NCBI RefSeq assembly: GCF_002906655.1
Contig: NZ_CP025794.1
Location: 2,728,001 to 2,792,000, forward strand
Reading direction: 5' to 3'
From: Vibrio hyugaensis
Lineage (GTDB): Bacteria > Pseudomonadota > Gammaproteobacteria > Enterobacterales > Vibrionaceae
DNA: 64,000 bases
A model generated the notes under the pieces. The model was not told the DNA's origin. It searched no databases and was given only the letters and a program-made list of their open reading frames with translations. Of this stretch, positions 53,358 to 59,252 are shown piece after piece. Numbering within the stretch: position 1 is the first letter of the stretch; each line of letters begins with the position of its first letter. A program made the translations under genes and the position numbers.

Positions 53358-53434
53358 GCGTCCTTAGCTCAGCTGGATAGAGTACCTGGCTACGAACCAG
53401 GCGGTCGGAGGTTCGAATCCTCCAGGACGCGCCA
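53358..53434 (+). tRNA. tRNA-Arg(ACG), copy 7
   Basis: 77 nt, last gene of the array; spacer before it contains CTAGTG and GTGAATACC. A terminator follows. Confidence 0.96.
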
Positions 53435-53442
53435 CTCTTTAG

Positions 53443-53473
53443 AAAAAGCCTCGCTTATGCGGGGCTTTTTTGT
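53443..53473 (+). terminator. Terminator after the tRNA array
   Basis: AAAAGCCTCGC and GCGGGGCTTTTTT pair around TTAT (one G-T pair). Confidence 0.85.
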
Positions 53474-53623
53474 ATCTGAGATCTGACCTCTTTCTTATCG
53501 ATACTGCCCTCAGTCATTCCTGCGTTTCTGTTTTAAGATTGTGCGACTTCTTGCCATCAGCTCATTGCTAAACCCTCAGATCTAACCTAATCGTTTATAA
53601 CCGCCACAAGAAAGGATTACTCG

Positions 53624-54619
53624 ATGTTAGGGAAGACTCTGATTAGCTGCACTCTTGGGTTGGTATGTGTAGCTCAAACCGCAAATTGCTCGGAAGGCGA
53701 TGACATTCCTCAACGGGCTCAGACCGTCAGTGATGTCATAGACCGCCCAGGAGTGCTCACACCGCGAGGGCAGTGGTCATTTGATACCTCACTCAGCTAC
53801 ACGCAAAACTCTTCAAATAAAGTCTCTGTGGTTGGTTATACCGTGTTGCCGACATTGATCGTGGGACGAATTGAGGTCAGTGATGCTGATAGAACTACAG
53901 TTACGGTTGGCTTAACCGCTCGCTATGGTTTGACCAACGCTACGGAATTGGAGGTTCGGTTGCCCTACGTTTATCGAAACGACCAGATTGCAACGCGACC
54001 TATTCAGGACGGTTCGAATGCTGACGTGGTCAATACAACAATCGATGGTGGCGGGATGGGAGATGTTGAGCTTGCGATTCGCCACCAGTTTAATTTTGAT
54101 AGTGCACCTTATTGGGTCGGTGGTTTAAGAGTCAAATCCGATACAGGGCGTTCGCCTTACGATGTTTCTATAGACGAAGGCAGTAATTCCTTTAGTGATG
54201 TGCCGACGGGATCTGGTTTTTGGAGTTTTGAACCCAACATTTCAATGATCTACCCAACAGACCCAGCAGTGCTGTATGCAAGCCTGAGCTACATCTATAA
54301 CTTGGAAGAGAATGTTACTGTTGGAGATACCAAAGCAGACGTTGATCTTGGTGATACCATTGCGTTAGCGGGAGGGATGGGCTTTTCCGTCAATCCAGAC
54401 TTGTCTTTTTCGTTAGGATTAAGCCACAAAACGATTTTGAAAAGTAAAGTGAACGGCAGTTCGGCTGATGACGCGAAGTTACTTCAATTGGATGCACTGA
54501 CGTTCGGTGTTAATTATGCCTTTAGCCCTAGAGCATCGCTCAATGTAAGTGCGCAAGCTGGATTAACCGAAGATACCCCAGATTTTCAATTAACGATTCG
54601 TGTGCCATTTAATCTGTAG
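53624..54619 (+). CDS. Outer-membrane beta-barrel protein of the C39/matrix cluster (FapF-like position)
   Basis: Exported protein: signal peptide in the first about 22 residues (MLGKTLISCTLGLVCVAQTA), then GVLTPRGQWSFDTSLSYTQ and many amphipathic strands (TVTVGLTARYGLTNATELEV, LEVRLPYVYR) ending in TIRVPFNL, the C-terminal Phe-rich strand of barrels. It resembles the transporter/MetA-like barrel family often next to C39-type proteases. It converges with the protease operon across 73 bases. I infer it is the secretion pore, as FapF is for Fap fibres, but it lacks the long N-terminal coiled coil of FapF. Substrate is not shown by the sequence. Confidence 0.65.
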   Translation: MLGKTLISCTLGLVCVAQTANCSEGDDIPQRAQTVSDVIDRPGVLTPRGQWSFDTSLSYTQNSSNKVSVVGYTVLPTLIVGRIEVSDADRTTVTVGLTARYGLTNATELEVRLPYVYRNDQIATRPIQDGSNADVVNTTIDGGGMGDVELAIRHQFNFDSAPYWVGGLRVKSDTGRSPYDVSIDEGSNSFSDVPTGSGFWSFEPNISMIYPTDPAVLYASLSYIYNLEENVTVGDTKADVDLGDTIALAGGMGFSVNPDLSFSLGLSHKTILKSKVNGSSADDAKLLQLDALTFGVNYAFSPRASLNVSAQAGLTEDTPDFQLTIRVPFNL

Positions 54620-54639
54620 TAGGTGAATACAGAGGAATT

Positions 54640-54670
54640 TAAGGGTTGTTGTGATGACTGCCCTTTTTTG
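54640..54670 (+). terminator. Weak terminator-like hairpin after the barrel gene
   Basis: AAGGG and CCCTT pair around about 15 bases, followed by T6. Stem is short, so the call is tentative. Confidence 0.35.
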
Positions 54671-54692
54671 TACAAGCGCTTCTTGTTGGCAA

Positions 54693-55259
54693 TTATTGGA
54701 GGTGATTCAACAGTGCGTCTTCTAGTTGCTGGTTTGCACGAATTTGTTGCATTACGCCACTCACTTGCGCATCGATGTCGACCAGTGTACTTAAACCAAT
54801 CACACTGTTATCTGTGGTGTTTTGAATGATGTTGATGATGCTGGAATTGATGAATTCTGAGCTAATGATATATGGTTGATTCGGGTTCGTCACATCTGGT
54901 GAGTTTGCGCGGTTATCACTTATAAAGTTGCCTTCGCCAAATTGAATGATGTTGACGATGCCTTGATCGAGAGGGTTACCTAGACCATCTGAGCTATTGC
55001 TGCCGCTAATATTGGTAAGGTGGCCATTCTCAATAACTAAATTGGCAATGGTGGTATTTAGGATATCTTGTCCATTTATTGTGGTGGTCATACTTAATCC
55101 GATGTTGATGATGTAATCGTCAGTGACTTGAAAGCCACCACGAAGTTCGGACAACGAATTCGGTGGAAGTGGGGTTAACCCCGTTAGATCAACTTCATTA
55201 GCTAGAGAAAGTGTCGAAGTCAAAATACTGCATGTGAGAAGCAACTTAGATAGTCTCAT
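54693..55259 (-). CDS. Exported curlin-like motif protein with double-glycine leader (cluster protein D)
   Basis: Function unknown. 188 residues with a signal peptide (MRLSKLLLTCSILTSTLSLA). After it comes LSELRGG at residues 36-42, a double-glycine motif of the kind C39 proteases cut. Downstream are repeated beta-rich segments IVNIIQFGEGNFISDN and SIINIIQNTTDNSVIGLS, close to the Q-x-G-x-x-N pattern of curlins. I chose ATG 55259, with GAGG 7 bases upstream, over GTG 55265. Last gene of the minus-strand operon, 13 bases after the protease. Probably a substrate of the neighbour protease and an extracellular fibre or surface component; this is inference. Confidence 0.65.
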   Translation of the reverse strand: MRLSKLLLTCSILTSTLSLANEVDLTGLTPLPPNSLSELRGGFQVTDDYIINIGLSMTTTINGQDILNTTIANLVIENGHLTNISGSNSSDGLGNPLDQGIVNIIQFGEGNFISDNRANSPDVTNPNQPYIISSEFINSSIINIIQNTTDNSVIGLSTLVDIDAQVSGVMQQIRANQQLEDALLNHLQ

Positions 55260-55272
55260 AACCACACCTCAT

Positions 55273-55950
55273 TTAATTTTCTCCGGCGACGGGAAGCGTA
55301 ATGCTAAACACGCCGAGTGAATCTCTTTGCACGCCACTTTCCAGTGGAGAGGAATGATAAATGGCAAACTTATCGTCGGTAATAAACCCTGAACGCCCCA
55401 TCTCAGCTTCATTTCGGATCAGTAAGACGATCCCCTGATAATATTTCTCAAACTCTTCATACTTCATGATCATGGTACCTCGAGATGGATCACCTAAGAT
55501 CACTGAATCCGCATTCATTCCTCTGATCACGACAAAGTGCATGTAGCCATCAAAATTGACGAGCGTGATCCCTGGGACCCCAACATTGCGAATCTTTTCT
55601 AATCCTACTTGAAAGCCGTCTGAGTTAAGTCCAATGGAATCGAGGTAAACTTTCATGTCTAATAGAGAAAAGCCTTTCTCTTTGATCTTCTCTTTATCTC
55701 CCTTGTCGTACATGCTCTTAAAAATATCTTGTTCTGACGAAGGGGTTTGATAGTGATAGGTCAATAGAGAGGCCAGTGCTGCTGAACCACAACTGAAATC
55801 ATACTGTTGACGAAATACATCACCAAATACGATTTCTTTGTAGCTTTTAACCGGCACAGAAAAATGTCCCCTATGAGGGAGAAACTCCAATGAATTGGCT
55901 GAAGCTGACAGAGCCAGCAACAGCCAAGGTAAGTTTTGCCAAACTTTCAT
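55273..55950 (-). CDS. Periplasmic C39-family cysteine protease (FapD-like)
   Basis: Stand-alone peptidase C39 domain with a signal peptide (MKVWQNLPWLLLALSASANS), so it acts in the periplasm rather than as part of an ABC exporter. Catalytic residues are intact: oxyanion Gln48 and Cys54 (QQYDFSCGSAALASLL), His138 (GYMHFVVIRG), Asp154 (VILGDPSRG). C39 enzymes cut after Gly-Gly; two neighbours carry E-[AL]-R-G-G motifs. FapD of the Pseudomonas amyloid system has the same design. It is 8 bases after the small exported protein and 13 before protein D. Confidence 0.8.
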   Translation of the reverse strand: MKVWQNLPWLLLALSASANSLEFLPHRGHFSVPVKSYKEIVFGDVFRQQYDFSCGSAALASLLTYHYQTPSSEQDIFKSMYDKGDKEKIKEKGFSLLDMKVYLDSIGLNSDGFQVGLEKIRNVGVPGITLVNFDGYMHFVVIRGMNADSVILGDPSRGTMIMKYEEFEKYYQGIVLLIRNEAEMGRSGFITDDKFAIYHSSPLESGVQRDSLGVFSITLPVAGEN

Positions 55951-55958
55951 ATCAATAT

Positions 55959-56282
55959 TTACTTGAGTGTCAGGTTAACGACGGTTGAGTTCTGGATTAG
56001 AACGTTATTACCAGTGTTCTGAATCACGCTCGATATCCCTGAACTGTCTGCGAACGCTCCTGGTGAGAGTATGTTGTTTCCGCTCACGGTATTGGTCGCT
56101 ACGTTATCTGAAGAAATGCCATCTACATCTGATTCTGCATAAACAAGGTCTAGCTCAACATTCTGGCCACCTCGTGCTTCATTCATTGTTTCTAGACTGA
56201 CACTTTCATCAGATAACGTTATGTCTTCTGCGTGTGCGGAAAAGGCAACTATCATACCCAAGGTACACAGTGCCAAACGCAT
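55959..56282 (-). CDS. Small exported protein with double-glycine leader (cluster protein B)
   Basis: Function unknown. 107 residues; signal peptide MRLALCTLGMIVAFSAHA, then MNEARGG at residues 33-39 and a mature-like part of 68 residues. The C-terminus GISSVIQNTGNNVLIQNST resembles the curlin Q-x-x-G-x-N repeat and matches the ends of the two other exported proteins. No Cys remains after the signal peptide, so no CxxC as in FapB/C. AGGAG lies upstream of the ATG. It sits between the Asn/Ser/Asp-rich protein (19 bases) and the protease (8 bases). By size it could be a fibre nucleator; that is inference. Confidence 0.65.
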   Translation of the reverse strand: MRLALCTLGMIVAFSAHAEDITLSDESVSLETMNEARGGQNVELDLVYAESDVDGISSDNVATNTVSGNNILSPGAFADSSGISSVIQNTGNNVLIQNSTVVNLTLK

Positions 56283-56301
56283 CGCTTTCTCCTAGCTTCC
56301 T

Positions 56302-57276
56302 TTACTCGCCACCGGTAAACACACTGGCATTGGTAGCAACAGATTGTTGAATCAGTGAGTTAGAGCCTGCGTTTTGTGCCACTGTTGTAATACCCGCTGC
56401 ACCACCAAGGCCACCAAGGTTATTCACGTTTTCAACTTTCACTTTTGCCTTTTTAGCGTCGGCAGTGTAAGTCACCGATGCAGAGTGAACGCCACCCATC
56501 ACTTTCGAATCAGCAACCACCATGTCGACGTCCATATTTACTTGATTGAAGCTGTCTGTATTGGTTGTGCTGGAATCGCTATTGTCGTTGTAGCTATCTT
56601 TAGTGCTGTTGTCACTGTTGTCATTGGCAAAGCTTCGGTTGTCGCTTTGGTCTCGGTTATCGCTTTGATCTCGATTGTCGGAGTTGTTATCTGCATAGCT
56701 ACGGTTGTCACTGTTATCGTTGTAGCTGTCATTGGTGCTTGAATTACTATTGTCGTTATTGCTACGACGTGTCGTGGTGCTGGAATCACTGTTGTCGTTA
56801 TTACTACGAGTTGTATTCATGCTTGAGTCGGAGTTGTCATTCGCGTAACTACTGCTTTGATCGCTGTTGTCACTCATGTCTCGATTATCCGATTGATCTC
56901 TGGTATCTGCCTGATTTCGATTATCGCTGTTGTTGTTGTAACTGCTGTTCGTGCTCGCGTTGTGATTACTGCTATCACTATTGTCACTACTGTTGCTGTT
57001 ATCGCTATTGTTGTTGTAACTGCGTTTGGTTGACATGCTCGAGTCTGAGTTGTCATTGGCATTGTTGGTGCTCGAATTCGAGCTGTCAGCATGATTGAAA
57101 CTGTTGTTTGCAGTTGCATCATTTGAGCTGTTGTTGGTGTTCGCACTTTCAGACCATTGGCTATTGCCATTCCCGTCATCTACTTCGTTTACCGTCCCAG
57201 AAGGGAACGCTAAAACTGAACCACTAAATAGAATTGCTGACATTGCGATAGCAAGCCCTGTTTTGTTAAGAGTCAT
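56302..57276 (-). CDS. Exported Asn/Ser/Asp-rich repeat protein (cluster protein A)
   Basis: Function unknown. 324 residues. Signal peptide MTLNKTGLAIAMSAILFSGSVLA; residues about 34-243 are low-complexity repeats built from N, S, D with occasional R, Q, Y (units such as DNSDSSMNTTRSNN, NDNSDNRSYAD and DQSDNRDQ); residues about 246-324 are an ordered C-terminal part with VTYTADAKKAKVKVENVN and ITTVAQNAGSNSLIQQS. The last matches the curlin-like motif of proteins B and D. ATG 57276 has GGAG upstream; the frame open to 57348 is rejected. First gene of the operon. Likely a secreted matrix or fibre protein; Ca-binding by the Asp-rich repeat is possible. Confidence 0.68.
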   Translation of the reverse strand: MTLNKTGLAIAMSAILFSGSVLAFPSGTVNEVDDGNGNSQWSESANTNNSSNDATANNSFNHADSSNSSTNNANDNSDSSMSTKRSYNNNSDNSNSSDNSDSSNHNASTNSSYNNNSDNRNQADTRDQSDNRDMSDNSDQSSSYANDNSDSSMNTTRSNNDNSDSSTTTRRSNNDNSNSSTNDSYNDNSDNRSYADNNSDNRDQSDNRDQSDNRSFANDNSDNSTKDSYNDNSDSSTTNTDSFNQVNMDVDMVVADSKVMGGVHSASVTYTADAKKAKVKVENVNNLGGLGGAAGITTVAQNAGSNSLIQQSVATNASVFTGGE

Positions 57277-57281
57277 GGTGA

Positions 57282-57310
57282 TTACTCCATTTCCTGATAT
57301 TTCCTGATTA
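57282..57310 (-). promoter_or_regulatory. Candidate CsrA sites over the protein A ribosome-binding site
   Basis: The minus-strand leader reads ATCAGGAAATATCAGGAAAT then GGAGT; three GGA cores 6 and 10 bases apart, the last being the Shine-Dalgarno. CsrA binds A(N)GGA and commonly blocks such sites. Confidence 0.4.
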
Positions 57311-57776
57311 AAAATGACTGCACGTAAACTTCTTGCTGCCTCCTTCATTGCGGAAGCGAGAGAATTATAGGTAAGGGTTTTTGATGGCGCTTCTTATAAA
57401 TGAGAAAACTATCAGTAGTGAGGTGGGCTGATAACAGCAATCGGACCGGACAATATACAAAAGCCAATTTTAATCATCAGCTTACTGAGAATAACTATCA
57501 CAGGGGTGCTTCAAGTATGAAAATACCTGATTAATAAGGTTGAAAAAGTAGGTTTTTGCTCATCAGAGGAGTAACCCTAAAATTGAGATTATTAAATATG
57601 TCCTCAAGCCTTTGAGCAGAGGCGGGGGTAGTAAGAACAAGCAGTTAAACTCAACGAGAAGGAAAGAGGACTAAGTTAGCTCGACGAAGGATCAATCCTT
57701 TTGATTATTTTACGCATAAGACCCGTCCGTAAAGTCAGTCTGAACTGCTATATTTTTTCTATTGATAACCTTATCG

Positions 57777-57793
57777 AACATCAATTCGATGTT
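57777..57793. promoter_or_regulatory. Inverted repeat upstream of VpsT-like gene
   Basis: AACATC-AATTC-GATGTT, arms perfect, 30 bases before the GTG. Candidate binding site for the regulator itself or another dimeric protein. Confidence 0.38.
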
Positions 57794-57822
57794 GAGAAAA
57801 CACTGGCACATGGAGGTTCGTT

Positions 57823-58494
57823 GTGAAGTGTCAGCAAACAGTGGTGGATATTATGGGAACCAAGCATCTTCTCCTACTAGCGGAGAATAATCTTCAAACC
57901 AGTCTAATAGAGAGGCAATTATCAACAGTAACTGATGTAAAAGTCAGAACGTGTTTACCAGAAGAGGCGGTATTTCGCAGTCATACCATGAGCATCGATC
58001 TTGTGTTCATTGACTATGACTTTATGAGGCGACTTGAATCCAGAGGTTTGTTACCTGATTTTGACTTGTTTGGTTGGTCGTTGATGATTCACAATGTACC
58101 AAGTGATCAAGTCGATAACGAATTATTACGCTGGAAGTTGCTCAAAGGGATCTTACTGCGAAGTGCTTCAGTGGCCCACATAAGCGAGAGTGTGGAATAC
58201 ATATTTCAAGGAGGATTGTGGCTACCGAGAGTCTACTTGGAAAGGTTAATCAACAACTACCGTCATTCGAATATTTCGATGGACTGTCAGCATGACTCAT
58301 TGACCAGTCGTGAAAGACAAATTCTAGAGCTGCTGGCCTACGGTATATCGAATCAGCAGATCGCTTCACAGCTGTTTTTATCTGAGAGCACGGTGAAAAG
58401 TCATATTTATAAGTTGTACAAGAAACTCGATGTACATTGCCGTCATGATGCAATAAAGATAGTGCGAATGAATGGAGGTTTAACCACGCAATAA
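57823..58494 (+). CDS. LuxR-family regulator, VpsT/CsgD-like
   Basis: Transcription regulator with an N-terminal receiver-like domain and a C-terminal LuxR HTH (LTSRERQILELLAYGISNQQ, then STVKSHIYKLYKKL, about residues 160-200). No obvious phospho-acceptor Asp set, as in VpsT and CsgD. W133-L-P-R136 stands where VpsT has W-[FLM]-[TS]-R, the c-di-GMP-binding motif, but with Pro in place of Thr/Ser. Start GTG 57823 with GGAGG 6 bases upstream; ATG 57853 (MGTKHLLLL) is possible. Divergent from the matrix-like operon, which it probably controls. 223 residues, like CsgD (216) and VpsT (224). Confidence 0.8.
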   Translation: MKCQQTVVDIMGTKHLLLLAENNLQTSLIERQLSTVTDVKVRTCLPEEAVFRSHTMSIDLVFIDYDFMRRLESRGLLPDFDLFGWSLMIHNVPSDQVDNELLRWKLLKGILLRSASVAHISESVEYIFQGGLWLPRVYLERLINNYRHSNISMDCQHDSLTSRERQILELLAYGISNQQIASQLFLSESTVKSHIYKLYKKLDVHCRHDAIKIVRMNGGLTTQ

Positions 58495-58961
58495 GTGTAC
58501 AGTAAAGAATGCTTAAATAATCATAAGCTCATTTAAGAGTGGCTAGCGTACCAACCCGAGGGGTAAGCCTTTGCCCGTGTTATGTTCTTCTCATTTAGTT
58601 TTTCGTGCTACTACTTGAAAAATAAAATGTAAACCAAATGTTTTGATTTGGTTAAAAATAGATAGGCTTATGTTTTTATTTTATTTTTTATCTTCTTCTA
58701 GATTCACTTTTTGAAATCCCAATCGCAGTTTTCGTAATCACTTTAATTTAGTGTGGTTATGTATTGAACAATCTTACGTTCAACGATGATTTTCTCTCGA
58801 ATTGTGATCTGGGTAGTGAATAAATAATCAATATTAAAGATTAATTAAAAGCTTCCTTAAACAAAATTGACAAAATTTAACCAATCGAGATAATCCATTG
58901 GTCAGGATTTGACGCTATTAGAGTCCTGCGCATTGTCAGGATGACAAAGAAAGGAAGCAAC
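58495..58961. other. AT-rich region before oadGAB
   Basis: 467 bases. It holds a hairpin AACCAAAT-GTTTTG-ATTTGGTT (58632-58653), which on neither strand has a clean T-run, and the oadGAB promoter near the right end. No gene seen. Its A+T is well above that of the neighbouring genes. Confidence 0.5.
58867..58901 (+). promoter_or_regulatory. Probable sigma-70 promoter of oadGAB
   Basis: TTGACA at 58867-58872, 16-base spacer, GATAAT at 58889-58894. CCAAT at 58881-58885 and ATTGG at 58897-58901 form an inverted repeat around the -10, a candidate operator. Confidence 0.55.
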
Positions 58962-59219
58962 ATGACGAATATAGGAAGCCTGCTAGTAGATGCGGCCACC
59001 CTAATGCTAACAGGGATGGCGGTCGTATTTATTTTCCTCACCATTCTAGTTTATCTCGTTCGGCTATTGTCGAGATTGGTACCGGAAGAAGTACCTGAGC
59101 CGATCGCAGCACCCCAAAAAAATACCAACGTTCAATCAACCTCTTCAGCTGTTAGTCCACAAGTAGTGGCGGCGATTTCGGCGGCGATTCATAAACATCG
59201 CGCCTCTGTCGCGAAGTAG
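58962..59219 (+). CDS. oadG: Oxaloacetate decarboxylase, gamma subunit
   Basis: Small membrane subunit that holds the Na+-pumping decarboxylase together and carries a metal site at its C-terminus. One membrane span (LMLTGMAVVFIFLTILVYLV), then a Pro/Ala linker. I chose ATG 58962 (MTNIGSLLVDAATL) with AAGGAAG upstream; ATG 58941 encodes MTKKGSN and lacks a site. 85 residues. First of oadG-oadA-oadB. Confidence 0.92.
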   Translation: MTNIGSLLVDAATLMLTGMAVVFIFLTILVYLVRLLSRLVPEEVPEPIAAPQKNTNVQSTSSAVSPQVVAAISAAIHKHRASVAK

Positions 59220-59252
59220 CCGAAAGATAGGATTAAAAAGGAGTTTAAGAGC

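Larger units (their letters stand above)
52820..53434 (+). repeat. Tandem tRNA-Arg repeat array (134-135-base period)
   Basis: Units begin at 52820, 52955, 53089, 53224 and 53358. Each is a tRNA-Arg gene plus a 57-58-base spacer ending in an ATATC-type palindrome (CCTGATATTGGGAATACCGATATCG in pieces). Spacers 1 and 3 share CTTTGTG, 2 and 4 share CTAGTG, while 1-2 and 3-4 share GGGAATA or GTGAATA, so two-unit blocks were duplicated. Confidence 0.85.
57277..57822. other. Divergent intergenic region of the cluster
   Basis: 546 bases between protein A (-) and the VpsT-like regulator (+). Next to the A start, three GGA motifs lie in the minus-strand leader (TCC at 57286-57288, 57292-57294 and 57302-57304), within a tandem TTCCTGATAT/TTCCTGATTA. 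Near the regulator is a perfect AACATC-N5-GATGTT inverted repeat (57777-57793). The rest is AT-rich, without a clear promoter that I can rank. Confidence 0.55.

Noticed and set aside
52820..53434. Periodic 134-135-base repeats as a possible CRISPR array
   Set aside because: The repeated part is a 77-base tRNA-Arg gene and spacers are nearly identical, so it is a tandem tRNA array.
54623..54829. 68-codon plus ORF after the barrel gene
   Set aside because: Overlaps the 3' end of protein D in antisense and has no family features.
56374..57307. Long plus-strand and other-frame minus ORFs opposite the Asn/Ser/Asp-repeat gene (Cys/Tyr-rich or Thr/Ala-rich translations)
   Set aside because: They are frame shadows of the low-complexity repeat, with unnatural composition and no ribosome-binding sites.
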